A DNA stretch of 64,000 bases, taken from the NCBI GenBank assembly GCA_028551475.1, contig CM052356.1, positions 28,361,884 through 28,425,883 of the forward strand, in the 5' to 3' direction. Source of the DNA: Casuarina equisetifolia. Its lineage: Eukaryota; Streptophyta; Magnoliopsida; Fagales; Casuarinaceae. Position 1 is the stretch's first letter, and the number at the start of each line of letters is the position of its first letter. Positions 25,480-39,027 of this stretch are shown one piece after another. The position numbers and the translations under genes are program-made. The notes under the pieces are model-generated. The model did not search any database and had not been told where the DNA came from. It worked only from the letters and a program-made list of their open reading frames with translations.

Positions 25480-27640
25480 CGCTCCCAACCAATTCCATTT
25501 TTGGAATTCTCCCCCATTGACTCTCTCTCGCTCTACCTTGGCCTTCTTTCAATCTCAAATTTTATGTAAAAAATCCTTTTTCCTTTTTGTTCTGTTATTT
25601 ATGAGGACACAAAACACAGGACAATACTTCTTCAAAACAATAAGAATGATTTAAAACATACAACCAGTGACTAATATAAATTAATAATCTATTTTTGTTA
25701 AACATTTTCATCTCGGTTCCATAAAATGCATAATTCATGTATACCGAATACTACTAATATGTTATCCTTTTGTATTTTTTTTTATATGTAACAGCACATT
25801 TCTGTTATTTAAATTAATTTGAAAACAATCAGTATTCTCATGTAATATTAAAACCCAAATTTAACATAAGAAACTTCTTCTATATTGGTTGAGTATTATA
25901 GAAATTACTTTATATTCAAAATAAAAGATATGTTACAATCTAATTATATGAATTTATCATTTTTTTATACATGAGCATTTTATTGTTTATAAAATATTTT
26001 TAAAGAAGTAAGTTGTAAAAAAAACTTTGATCAACATTGGTCAACAAATGTTTAGTTTAGTTAGAAGCATATACTACTTCGGAGTAGGAGATCCTTAAAT
26101 TTGAATTGAATGCATACTTAATAGACTCTAATTTCATTTAGTATGCGTATACTACTTCGGACTAGGAGATCCTTAAATTTGAATTGAATTCATATTTAAA
26201 AGACTCTAATTTCATTTAGTATGCATAAATTTGTCTCGTGTCCAAATGTGATTCTAGGCTTTATAAGTAACGGTTTTCCTTTTATTAGGAAACACTTTTA
26301 ATGATGATTATGAGACTATTTAATATGATATAAAAGTCGTAAGACCCTCTCCATTATATGATCAATTATATATCTTCCACTTATTTACAAATGGAATTAT
26401 TTCTTAATGTGTTTTCTAGGAATAATTACGAAACTGCTTAATAAATCTATACTCTTTTTTCATCGTAAGTATTATTGGGCTCGAAATTGCATATAAACAC
26501 AAAATCTTTTTAATTGCAGTCTTCCATTATGTTGGAACCAGAAGCCCCATATGATGAGTAGTTTATGCGGCATTCACAAGCCTCCTTCAGTCATGCGTAC
26601 AGACATGATTAAACAAAGTGTTTGATTTGCTCAAAATTATTATACTTTCCGTGGCCACGGTGGTCTACATTACTTCGAACTCTCATACGCAGGCACGCAC
26701 GCCTCCGCTTTTTCTAATCAGAACCTGACACAACATCATTTGATTATTTCGGAAACAGATTTTATGTTTCGATCTGACCAAGAAATCACATGGGTAGTTG
26801 GTGGATTTCGATGTCCTGTGCTTTGGCCCGTGGAGTGTGATCGGGCGGGGATGGACCCGACCCGCATTGCTGGCCAGGGCTCTGACAGACAAACTGGAAC
26901 CACCCTTATAAGATTTCCCGAAAAGAAAGCATGGCATGACATGATTGACAGGGAGAGAAAGAGCAGTAACCCACGCTCTGTTTGGGGGAGTGGGTTGCCT
27001 TTTAGAGTAAGTAAAAGCATAAATTGTTTGGAAAGTCAAAACGATTTTGGCCTCCAAGAAAATAAAATGATTTCAATCATTTGATATTCAAAAATAATAC
27101 CCCCTTAATAATAAAAAATAAGTCGATTACTTGTTTGTTTAGTGGTAACCTAGTAAAATCTCACACCCCTTAGCCCCAACTTAATAAGTCAGGCATGTGA
27201 GTTAAAATAAATAAATTAATTAAATCTTAATAATTTAGTAACATTCAAAAGCTTTATCACTTGAAAATTAAGATTTGAATATCTTTTTTTTTTCAATAAA
27301 TCTAATATTTCCTTCCATATATTGAAGGAATATAAAATATTCTTTGTAATAAGAAAATTAATGTATTATTAGAATCTAAGTTAATTTATTTTAATTTTTG
27401 ATCAACTTTAAATTCTTTAAATATGTTTAGAACTTTCATTTTATTATATTTGGTCTCAAGCTCAATGTATAGTAAATATGCAACAAGTGTTAAGAATATA
27501 AAATCTAGTATAAAAAAAGATACAAGTTTTGAATAATATTTAAATATAAAAATATATAATTATTTTATAGATTATATTTTAAATTTGTTGACAATTTCTT
27601 TATCACGTTGATGGAATTCTTTGTTTTAATTCATTTAAGA
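25480..27640. other. Intergenic, AT-rich, with one GC-richer island
   Basis: 25600-26640 and 27085-27640 are AT-rich with no gene seen. 26640-27060 is GC-richer and open in three frames at once, but shows no family, splice or codon support; it may be a transposon remnant. Confidence 0.5.
26071..26226. repeat. Tandem duplication, 78 bp x 2
   Basis: ATACTACTTCGGA-TAGGAGA starts at 26071 and again at 26149. The two copies are nearly identical through TTTCATTTAGTATGC. This is a recent local duplication in AT-rich intergenic DNA. Confidence 0.9.
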
Positions 27641-28044
27641 GGAAAAGAGTGAGGTTGCGGCCGTGAAGGGAACGCGCGACAGAGGGTGTGTGGAATGGGG
27701 GAATGATTAATGGGAAACATCATGGTCGGATGGACCAACTGCCAAGAAGAGGTGTGGGGGACGGACAAAAGGGTCACTCACTGTCAGAGTGGCTTTCTCT
27801 CGCTTTTCTTTCTCACGCACCCTTTCATAGTTTTGTTTCTTGTCCCTGCTGCGTAGCTGCTTTTTTGTTGTCTCTGCTTGAGTATTTTTTTTTTTCGTTT
27901 TTGGTACGCCCTCTTACCTTTGCCCGTTGCTGTTCCAATGCACACCAACTGCAAGAAGAAAGAACAGAAGCTACAACAACACCGTAAGCTTCGGCAAGAA
28001 TCCCATTTTCAGCAAGCTTTCAGCTTTTAAAAGAAGAAAGGAAA

Positions 28045-28212
28045 ATGCTTGCGTCAGTGTCTTGCTGCAATGCTGCAAGATCTCTCGCTGACACCCCACT
28101 TTCCCTTTCGTTGTCTTCCCACATCTTGTCTCTGTTCAAAGTGGTGTCAGTGGCGGTCCAGATAATCTCCTCTTGGCATTCCGACGTTTGGGTCGGAGAA
28201 TGCCTGTTTTGA
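28045..28212 (+). promoter_or_regulatory. Upstream ORF 1 of the kinase-like gene (55 codons)
   Basis: The ATG at 28045 opens 55 codons ending in TGA at 28210, upstream of the proposed main start at 28277. It overlaps uORF 2 at 28200. If this leader is unspliced, the uORF would reduce translation of the main frame. No conservation can be tested here. Confidence 0.45.
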
Positions 28213-28280
28213 AGACATCAAAGATCTGTGGATTGAGCTCTTGCAATTTCTCTGCTTTTGGGTATTCTGTGGCCTCATGA
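28200..28280 (+). promoter_or_regulatory. Upstream ORF 2, stop overlaps main start as ATGA
   Basis: The ATG at 28200 gives 26 codons ending in TGA at 28278-28280. The proposed main ATG is 28277-28279, so stop and start share ATGA. This arrangement could allow termination-reinitiation; that is inferred. Confidence 0.45.
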
Positions 28281-31200
28281 GGAAATTAGGTGAGCAATGT
28301 AGCAAGTTGTGCAGGATTTGAAAATAACAAATGGTTGAAACTTAGAATCTTCGTAGCTTGTGAAAGTACATAACATTGCGGATTGAAAATCACTACTTAA
28401 GCTTCCTTGGTACTGGAATCCCCCGTAGAGGAATATTGGCATCTAGTTTGCGGTTCTTTGGTTTTCTGTTTCAATTGGCCTTCTTGCTACCCTGCATTTT
28501 CCATTTGCGTTAGTGGCCGATTAATTGCCTATTTTGTGATCACGGGCCTCCTTAGGAAAGCGCAATACCCTGAGCCATAACTATGTATGGTACAAGTTTC
28601 CTCCTTTTTTGAATAATTTCTAGTAGTCATATGCTAGTCAAACTGTCTCAATTAAGTGTTTTGGAGTGTACACAAATATAGTAATGCCATGAAAAGATTG
28701 CAACTTAGGGAGAGCATTAAACGCTGGCAATTAATCAAACAGAACAGAAGTCCTTTCAGCTTTTGGGTGCCATCCAATTGGATCCATTACATAAAGCAGT
28801 ATTTGAAGGGGCTGTACTCTTATTTTTCTAAATTCTGAATTGATTGATTCGATATGTTCTGATTAAACAGCACAAAACGAATGGTGTTTATGAGGATGTC
28901 AAAGGGAACTGTACCGTATTTCAAACATACATAAATCTACAAAACAACAAACAGTAAATTCCAAAAGTAGCACCCGTGTTGTTTTCTTCTGTTCTCTACG
29001 TGTTACCACTGATACATCCCCAAGCCAATCCCCACAAGAGCGACGTCCAAGTTATACCAGAAACTCTGCTAAATAGAAGCTGATGCTCACAATCATGGGA
29101 GCCGCTCAACCATAAAGCCAGCCTCATAATACTCATTTACTGTATTGTAAATGCCATCTATTATTTGGTCTGCATTTTATTGTCCGTATAAGTTTTAGAT
29201 TTCCTTTTGCCGAAGCATCAATTTTAATTCATGTTATGCAATATTTTTTACAAGCTTGACAATTAACCTGACTCAGGTTCTCAACAAAATGACTTCCTCC
29301 TGGAGCAAAGCTTGGATGGAAGTTTCAGGAATTTCATTGCTGGTTAGTATTGATGTCTCTCGTCCAATGTCTTATGAGTACCAATTATGTTGCCTTAAAT
29401 GTTCTAAAATCCTTTAATTAGTGGACAAGTGCCCTTGGCTGCCTTTACCGTAATTAGCTTTGAAATTTCCTATCTGCTTCACTTTTAAATTGTAGTTGAA
29501 GAAAAGTCTCTTTATACGCTCGTTGTATTTGACTTAGCTTCAACAAAATTTCTCTTAGAATGACAAAAACATACTATGGCCTCTAGTTCTGAGCGCTTTA
29601 TTTCATGCTTAAAGGATGATACTTCCGGTGGATCTTTGGCACCATGTGATAAACAATACTACTATCTATAATATTCACTGACATCTAGTTTGGGTTCTAA
29701 GTTTGTTCACTCGGAACTGAGGCCAAAAGTGTGGAAGCTTTTGAAAATTTGCAGCAGTTCATGGCTAAATTTCAGATATGGGACGAGTAAAGGTGAAAAC
29801 TTTGAAAACTTTCAGGTTGATTTTGGTCTCCTTCAAGAATAATCTCAATGGAACTCAATTTTGTTCCTTGTGAAAGTATTTATGTGCTTTCAAGGAAGGT
29901 TATCGATATATAATACTGTGTTCATTGATTTACGCAAGTCTTACATGTCTCAATAAATCTGTTTCTGAAGTTTGGGCATCCACTAGACTGTATGTGCATT
30001 GTGACTTTTTTAGAGCTTTACTTATTTTAAATATGTGATTATTATATTACTGATCTCCGTCTTTTGAAATTAAGTTAGTTTCAATTTCCCTTCAAATTTC
30101 TCGTGTAGTCAAGCCCAAGTTAATCTCATCAATAGTAAATTTTAGAAGCTAGGAGCATTATATCTCACTAGCGTTATGATGTCAATGGGCTGTTTGGCTC
30201 AAAAAATTTTAAATACTAAAGAAACCTCAGCGCACATAACTGGATTTACATTTTCTTCTTTTAATTTCAAGTAGAAAAAATTGCTCTATTAAAAGCAAAT
30301 GGCATGTTTGCACCAAATAGAAGTATATGGGGAAAGCGATGAACCAAGTCATTGTAGAGTTGAACATCTTTGGAAATTCTTTCTTTTTTCCCTTTAATAG
30401 TTTACCTCATCCTACAAACCAAAACCTTTTACATATTCCCTAGTGACTAATAAATATAAAAAGAACTTTTGATAAGTGACACATTTTCTTCTTCTTGTTA
30501 ATGAATTTAAAAGTTCATTAGATATCTCTCTTTATCTGAACATTTGAAGTGTTCTCGTATCTTGTTATTATCGCAAGTAGTAATGAAGACATCTACACAT
30601 ATACATGCGTGCACACACGTGTGTCTGGAATTGTTCCCAAAGGCTGTGAATCCGCTAAATTTTGTCGAATGAAGCATTATTGTTGATCAGGTGCAATGCT
30701 TTAAGTTGTTGAATAGACATGCCTCTCCTATTGTCTCACTCTCTCTCTCCCCCCCTCTCTCTCATGAGTAATCTTGTTGCAAAGCAATAAGAAGAAACCA
30801 GCAAACAAAGAGCATACAGATTTCTGATAATGTGTGGCTCTCTAGTTCTTATTTCCTTTTGCTCCGTTTCTAAAATTTTTTCACCACTTTTGATGAGAAG
30901 TGAAGATACACGTGAGAAAAGGCGATAGGTGCATCAAAGAGGAAGAATCATCTTGACACTTAGAGTGAGAAAAAACCGTGATGAACTAGTGTATATCAAA
31001 CTAATACAAGGTTAAATTGAAACTAGAAGAAACATACTACAGCTTTGACCAAGGCACGACCAACATTTAAGCAATCACGGTACACCAGTGAATTTGAAGG
31101 GAAGTGCTACAGTAACACATGAATAATGAACTCTAAAAGCCATGGCTTATATGAATTTCTTTAGTTTGATAATTCCAAAATCTCATTTTTGAGCCCCATA

Positions 31201-34200
31201 TCTCAATCTTCAAGAGCTTTGTTGCCTAGAGCTGCAAGAAACATTTCTTGTTTGTATCTAGCTCTCTGTTGTCCTTGTTTGCTTCCCTCACATTATGCGG
31301 AGGATATAACCTCCTTGCGGATGCTGTTTTTCCTCATTATTGTGATGGGATCAGTTCCATGATGTTATGCTGGGGCTCCAAGTATACTGTATTTGCTAAT
31401 TTTATGTAATAAAGAATTTTTTAACTCAGGCTGAGAATTACTTATTTAGCATATTTCAAACATGAGTTTGATGCTCAGATTTATCAATATTGTGGCTCAG
31501 GTTTTTCTCTCAATGACATGGATCTATCTCCAGGGCAAAGTTTGGATGGAAGCTTCCGGAAGTCTAATTCTGGTTTGTAGTAATGGCCTATTTGTATTTC
31601 TTTTCTTTTAAGCAGCGGGTGTTTAGCTTGCCTCCATTTTATCTGAAAGAAATTATTAGTTGTCAGCTTCTGGATAACAAAATTTATGATTCGTACCATA
31701 AATGTTTGTGTGCTTTTCATTTTATGCGATTGTTCTTACGCTTTGCATTTTCAGTTACGAATTAAACTTGGGATTTCATATGCAAGTCAGATGGTTGGGG
31801 TGAGAGTGGCTTAAGAGGAATATCCAGTGATGGCGTGGTCATAAAATCCTTTACTATAGTATGCGCCTTGGAAGAAAAAGAACTGATTAGTTTCTTTGTT
31901 CGTATTTTCTTTTTCACAACTTTTTGATTATTATCGCTTCAATCCAGTTGCTGAACACCCAGTTTGCAATCCTGTAGTTTGGTAAACTTTGTCTCTGCAG
32001 ACTAATGGGATTGGAGAGAGGAAATGAGTTTGAAACTGTGGAGTCAAAGGCTTTATGTTCATGTTATCTGGTGTTGGTATTGGCATTTTCTGTGTCTTAG
32101 ATTTTGGGTCGAGGAGTAACTTAATTTAGTCTTCATTATGAAGATTGAATTGCTGTTTGAAGCATAGTTCATCCTTCTGGACCATTTCAAATAATCTTCA
32201 TGTACGACAAAATTTTTACCATTTTACCAGTTATCCCTTGGCTTTCTTCTGTATTCCTACCATAGTTTCCATCATAATCCTGAAAGTTTCTGGTCTTGTA
32301 CCATATTACTAGATGTCTAGCTGATTTTGTAGTGTTAGAAAATCATATCCACATGTAAAAACTTAAATGATTGCTTCTGAAGTGAGTGGGACTGTTAGTA
32401 GTTTGGACTAGTTTAGATTACATTTTTCAGTTTCGTAAGTCATTGGTTGACATCTATTAATCTGCAGAAGTCTAAAGTAATACGCGGGGATTGAAGGAGT
32501 TTGCATAAATTCAAAAAAAATGGTGTCAAAGAGTTAAAAATTTTGCTTTTACCCAGCTTCATTAGTCAAAGACAATGGGAAGGATATATTTTGCATATAA
32601 TGGAAGTGGCATGGGAGGACCTTCGTTTTGATTGTTTTCCAGCTGATGATTGAAGGGAATATTTAATGAAAAAGCTACATGACATGCCATCCTGTGCGGT
32701 TTGGAATCGGTGGGTTGCTGTGAACAGAAATGTCCGAGACCGAAATGTGTATGGATTAAGCAAGAAAGAGAAGTTAGATATAGCACCAAAATGGGGGCAA
32801 AATTGTAGACATTTGATAAAGTTGGAAAAGGAATAATCTTGGTGAGACCAAATGCTCTGAAATCTTTAAAAGGAGAAAAGAAAAGAACAGTGGGATCATT
32901 CCAGCAGTTTTGACAGAAATGTGAAAGAGAAAAGAAAATCTGTTTATGCAAAAAGGCATTTGGAGATGGCCACTTAAAGAAAGAAACACACATCATACAA
33001 AGGGCTTAGTAAATTCCACTGTAATTCCCATCCATTGCCATGTCTGCCTTCTTTCAAGGGCTAAGTTCCCTGTTTAAATTTCTATTAAGTTTGACATAGG
33101 TATTAGCTTGTGTTCTATTTTGTTCTAATAGCACCGCTATATGAATATAATATGATTTGAAGTTTAAAATAACTATTCTCGATTTGGTTCTAATATCTTT
33201 TAAGTTTTCTCTCAGGTAGTGTCTTCAAAGTAATGCATCTACTACTCTTTATTTTTTTTTTAATTGCTATATTAATAGAAACGTCTAATGCTTTGTTTCC
33301 TATGGCATGCAGTGATCTCTGCTCATAGTATCTCTGGCATTTCAGCTTCAAGCAAGTTTGTTCCTACTTCCAAAAGAGTGTTTAGAGGGCTAAAGGACTA
33401 CGGAAAGAGACTCGTCAATCTAGAATTTTTTACAGAGTCTCTCGAGGATTGGGTTCTTGAGAATTCATGTGTAGATTCAGCCAATGATGAGCAGTTTTTC
33501 AATTTTCCCTTTCTGATCGATGAATTGCACAGGCTTGATTTAGCATTGGAGGGGGTTCTATTTCAGCAGTTATTCCGAATGCCATGCTCACCTTCTCTAA
33601 CTGAGGATCTTAAAGAAGAGGAGTATCTTGCACTAGAAGACTTCCTTCATGTTGTTGCCAGTGGCTTGTGGCGCACTTTTTGGCACAAAAGTGGACCATT
33701 GCCATTCTTTGTATCTTGTCCCCGTCATCCAGGATCTAGGTTTTATACCGTGGAAAAGGCAATATCAAGGGGAAGGCTTGGGGAGCTACGTGGTTTAGCT
33801 TTATTGTCAAAAACTGGGAATGATTTGCAAGTTCATTGGGATCAAGTGGTGGAGTTTGTGTTATTTAAGCCAGATATACTGTCAGGAAATGAGTTGAAAT
33901 TATCTGCTCATACGATTTGTGAAGCCCTGTTTTATGGTTTTCATATACTTGTTTCTAGGAGTTTGAGCAAGAGCAGTACTGTTAGCAGTGATTCTGTTTT
34001 CCTTCTGGTTCTGGATTCTAAATACGGAGCAGTGGTAAAAGTTGGTGGGAATCTTGGGAAACTTGATTTAAACTCATCTAACCCATACCGGGCTGTGGCT
34101 GAATGGATAAAAGCTCATGCTGAAGTTAGTGTTTCCTCAGTGGATCGGATATGGAACAAACTGGGGAATGTAAACTGGGGAGACCTGGGGACCCTGCAAA

Positions 34201-35462
34201 TACTTTTGGCTACTTTTTACTCCATAGTCCAGTGGAAAGGACCACCAAGGAAGTCGGTAGCTTCATTAGCCGCTGATCATAGCCTCCGCCTTCAGAAACG
34301 TAGGCTTGAATGTCGCCTTATTGAGAATGAAACTGCGATTGTTCCCTTCCAACAGTCCAGCAATCAACATCGAGAGATTGTTGAGCTAGACCAAAATGAT
34401 AATGCATTTCTGAGAAAGCAGGCTTTGCGTCTGAAACTTAAGAAGGGTGAGATATTGCTTTTGGATGATCAAAGGCAGGGGCAGAAAAGTTTCCAAATTC
34501 AGGAGTCCCTGGTAGGAGGGAACAGTTTTCTCTACAGTGCTATTTCTCTTGATTATCCCACAGACCTTCTGTCCTTATATGTAGGTGCCCATCCGTCCAG
34601 ACTTGAGCCATCTTGGGAGGATATGAGTCTGTGGTACCAAGTGCAGAGGCAAACAAAAGTACTAAATATTTTTAAGCAGCAGGTAATTGCGTGCAAATAT
34701 TTGCCTGATATAGTGGCCTCTGGCCGCATTTTGCATTCTGGTGCATGTAACAAGGAGAGCCCAGGGGGTCGGTGTGACCATCCGTGGTGTGGAACTCCTA
34801 TACTGGTGACATCTCCAGTCGGGGAGCCTCTTTCCTCTGTTGTTGCTCGGGAAGGTCCATTGTCCCCCGAGGAGGCAATCCGCTGCTGCCGAGACTGCCT
34901 AGCTGCCCTCAGAAGTGCAGCTACGGCCAGTGTTCAGCATGGTGACATTTGTCCAGAAAACATAATCCGTGTTGTGGACATGCAAAGTCCAAGAAACAGA
35001 ATTTTTTATGTACCCATATCATGGGGACGTGCAGTTTTGGAAGACAGAGACAGCCCAGCTATAAATCTTCAGTTCTCATCATCCCATGCGCTTCAACATG
35101 GCAAGCTTTGTCCAGCATCTGATGCTGAAAGCTTCGTTTATCTCCTGTTTTTCATTTGTGGGGGAACTTTAGAGCAACAGGATTCTATTGAATCTGCTTT
35201 GCAATGGAGGGAAAGAAGCTGGGTAAAGCGCTTCATTCAACAGCAGCTTGGTGAAGTTTCACCTTTATTAAAGGCATTTGCAGATTATGTGGATAGTCTC
35301 TGTGGAACCCCATATCCAGTTGACTATGATATATGGTTGAAAAGATTGAGTAGAGCTGTGGATGGCCCTGATGACAGAGGTAAAAGGATTGAAGAAGTAG
35401 CCATCACTTTGAGATTAGAGGATGTTGCTGGGTCTTCAGGAACCTCTGGAGGTGGTCCCTGA
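28277..35462 (+). CDS. Kinase-like (probable pseudokinase) plant protein with duplicated small exon
   Basis: Proposed exons: 28277-28289 (ATGAGGAAATTAG), exon A 29277-29342, exon B 31501-31572, and 33313-35462. A and B both begin after CTCAG, have phase 1 at both ends and encode related pieces ending in QSLDGSFR plus five or six residues. Using A, B or both keeps frame (742, 744 or 766 residues). The large exon is mostly unlike known domains but ends in a kinase C-lobe-like part: HGDICPENI near residue 569 stands where HRDLKPEN would be, ISWG stands where DFG is expected, and DAESFVYLLFFICGG follows. Loss of DFG suggests no phosphotransfer. It resembles the plant protein annotated as a kinase superfamily member at Arabidopsis At2g40980, as far as I recall. 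Role unknown. The frame from 33288 includes intron bases, so it is not the true start. Confidence 0.85.
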
Positions 35463-35847
35463 GTTTTATGCCGACCCTCGGATAAACTCTGGTGGTTAGC
35501 TTTCTGTAAGTACATTTGGCCGAGATTGAACTACATTTTCTCCAAAAAGCTCCTGGTAATCCTAAGCTTTACAGTTCGATATTTGTTCATACTGACGCTA
35601 AGCTGATTGCCATTTGATGCGACCCTGTTTGCTGTTTCTTAATCCATGCGTTGTAAATTTACTGTTTAAGTTGTAGTTAAACACCAAATCTTGTCCTTTA
35701 TGGGCTTCTTCTATATGATTGAAAGTTAAGACCAACTTCAATGGTACCTCTGAGGAATCCCATAAGAGAGGTTGGCCCAGTATTGTTGTCATGATCGTAC
35801 AAATACACATAAGATTTTCTCACTGAACATCATTCACTACAGACTGA

Positions 35848-36430
35848 CTCTTCTTTGAAAAGGTTATCTTAGTGACATCCATTAGATAATTGCTTGCGTG
35901 TTTTCCTATCACCTATTAAGTCCAAGGTCAATCAGAGATTAGATCAACTGATATGGTGTTGAACGCCGGTCAGGAAGTCCTAGTGGCCACTCAACTTGTT
36001 GATTATTGTGTCAAGAGATCCTAATTTGTGTCCATGGAATTTGCTTCTTGTTAGGTTGGTGGCAAATCAATTAATGATGCTAGTTTCTTGAATGTTGGCC
36101 AAAATATTTACTTTCCCAACATTATAAAAACATTTTCCGCCCCTCTTTGAAACCATACCCATCTTTCCAAAGGATGTTGGTGACATTCATTAGATAGTTA
36201 GTTGCATTTTTTCCTCCACTCATTAAGTCCAACTAATGACATCTTCATTCATCCGAGATTAGATCAACTAATGTTGGGGTTAAAGCAAACGAGTAAGTCC
36301 TAGTGGATAACCAACTTGTTCTTAATGAGTGGTTGATGAAGTGTAAAGAAAGCTTTAATTTCTATCCAAGAATTTGCTTCGTGTTAGTTGGGTGGCAAGT
36401 CAACCATTGATGCTTGGCTTCTTTCAAGCT
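35848..36430. repeat. Diverged direct repeat, two copies about 300 bp apart
   Basis: Copy 1 (about 35848-36094) and copy 2 (about 36142-36430) share CTCTTTGAAA, TGACAT-CATTAGATA, TTAAGTCCAA, GAGATTAGATCAACT, AAGTCCTAGTGG, CAACTTGTT and AATTTGCTTC-TGTTAG in the same order. They lie just downstream of the kinase-like gene and are an old duplication. Confidence 0.7.
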
Positions 36431-38993
36431 TCGCTAGATTATCCACTTCATTACGAAACCTCTCTTTCTTTATTAGTGTTGCTTTTGAAGCCGTAACTTT
36501 ATTCCCACAATATTGTCAGGTGCACCTTTTGATCCATAACGTTCAATAAATTATTCTTATTTTCATAGACCCCTTGAATATTATCAGTTTGGCAATTGGT
36601 TCCCTTTAGAGGCTAGAGAATCTGGAAAGCAAGAAGAAATTATTACTAGAACACAGTAGGACTGATGCATAAGCCTGGCTACCTGCTGGGCCTAAATTGC
36701 AAGCACCGATACATTCACGGAGGAATAAGAATCTGTCATTATATTGGGAACTCGCAATGCCTAGCATGACAGATCTACAAGGAATACCATCTTTTGCAAG
36801 CAGTTCACCGTCTGCACCAGTCATGGTTGCATCCATCAGAAGTACTTGATTACAGGTTACAATAATTTAAGCGAACTGCCAAGTAGAGTTGGACTGAGCA
36901 CAAATTTTAGAACATGGTACATAAAAGCTAATATTTACGTTAGAAATTATAAAGAATGCTCATATCTAACTTTGTACATCTGGGACAATGTTTATTTAAC
37001 AACATAGTGCTCTTAATGCCAAAGAGGAATGACAAAGAAAACAAAAGTGATAAATAGTTTTAAGTACATCTGGGAAAGTGCGTAAGCATTGAATACGTTC
37101 ATAGCAGCACGGAATAAGATTATGCAGGAAGAACTCCGAATGAAAGGAAGCATTAGCAGACATGAGTAAAGATGGAAATGGAGGTAGTATCTCCAATGGC
37201 GACTTTGATTTTGTGCTCTTCGTAGATTTAAAAGAAGAGCAAATGTTGGAATTAAGAAAATGACCTATTTTCTTGGCTATATACTCAACAAGCAACGTTG
37301 TTCCATTGTAGGGTGAACAACGCATGATCATATTTTTGTCTCATACAGAAGTTGTCTTCCACAAGCAGTCTACCGGGATTACGTTGGAATCACACAGCGG
37401 TCTTCGCCCGCTACTCAGTAAGAGTCTGATTCATCCGACTAGTCTCTTTCAGTTATCAAATCATATAAGATAAAAACAAGGAGACAACAGGTACAGTTTA
37501 TGCAGCACTCAGATGACCATAGTATGCGGCGTTACAAAGTTGTGATGAACATATATAAAGTGTAGAAACCACAGAATTCTAAACAGAAGAACATGTTAGG
37601 CACGCTTTGATGAGGTAAGGTGCCTACAAGGTCGGTGGTTCCGGTAGAAGATGTTGATGGGTTTTCCAACCATTATTTCTTTGTTGCTCTTTTTCTTTCT
37701 TTCTCTTTCTCTCGTCCTTATCAGTTGCGAGTTATCTTCTTCTTTCTTCTTATTTTTTCAATCTGGTCTGAAACTGATCCCGGTAGGCGACGACTCAATG
37801 AAGATGACAGGACAAGAAGATGAAGTAATCCAATGGCTGTTTGTCCAATAAAAGGACCATTATTGTTGCCAAACCTTATCAGTCAAGATTGCCAGCTTCA
37901 AAGTTCAGCCATCTTTAAAACCTAGTGAACCTACTCCATTTTAGCCTTTTCTGAACAACTTTGAGACCTTCTCGAAGGAAAGAAAAGGATCCATACCATA
38001 AATGTAAAAAAAAAGAAGCTAGAAGAAAACAAAGTGAAATATTCTTCACACGATGGAGGTCTTTCTTTAAACCACACTAGACCTTTAGCTTTGTCCCACT
38101 CCACTGCCATTATCCTCCTTTAATTATTGTGGCTTTTAAAGAAATTCCTTTATAAATGATACGTGTTTAAGGTGAGGGAATAATTAAATCTTCAAGAAGA
38201 TTAGTTGAAGTTGTTACACGACTTTACTAATTCTAAATCCTTAATTTTCAAACATTTCTGGGGATAATCTCAACCATAAAAAGGAAGAAGAAGAGTTATA
38301 TCCATACTTCTCCCATTTGTTTGATTTACGTCTTATATGAACACATACAGTTCGTGCTTAGTTTTGAACCAGAGTTAGATGAATGGCAATCCAATTTCTC
38401 AAATCCTCAATCTACGCTTTCAAATATATTTTTCTCTGAAAACATTTTAACCTGCTCAAGCCCTTCATTAACTCACTTTCATTGTCTCCTACCTCAGAGT
38501 GATGGGGCAGCCACTTTAGTTAGTAAAACTTAGCTCGCTTATCAATCAGGAAAGGCTTTAATTAACTTGAGGATAAGTTGAGAAAGACCCAAAAGGGATC
38601 CTAGTTATTATTCAAAAGTTCATGAACATAAAAGAGTGCCAAAGGAATGCACCACCATGTTTGGTTGGTGGCAAGTCTATTGTCCATCTTAGGTTCACTG
38701 TATGCTTGCACCATGGTCGTCACTCAGATGACCAATTTGTCATTATTTGTCCTGCACTGTTTCTTCTCAAGCTACGACAATATTCAATTCCAACATTATC
38801 GTCCTTGCAGACCATAATCTTCACTCTGGATGCTAACCATGTTATCTTCATCAGAATTATTCGATTCCTAAAATTATATAGATTGTGTATAAAGCAAGTA
38901 TTCAATGAACCACTCACATAATCATTAGCACCATGCGTAAGCAATGGATCAAATTTCCAACCAATATCAAGAAAAAGATATGACACCAGGAGA

Positions 38994-39027
38994 TTCTTCT
39001 TCTTCTTCTTCTTCTTCTTCTTCTTCT
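38994..39027. repeat. (CTT)n microsatellite
   Basis: About 11 uninterrupted TTC/CTT units in intergenic DNA. Confidence 0.95.

Noticed and set aside
26683-27084. Overlapping 95-125 codon frames on both strands
   Set aside because: They are open in several frames because the island is GC-richer; no family, splice or codon support.
33288-33312. ATG at 33288 as the true start of the kinase-like protein
   Set aside because: A good acceptor (GGCATGCAG) ends at 33312 and phase-matching upstream exons exist, so these bases are intronic.
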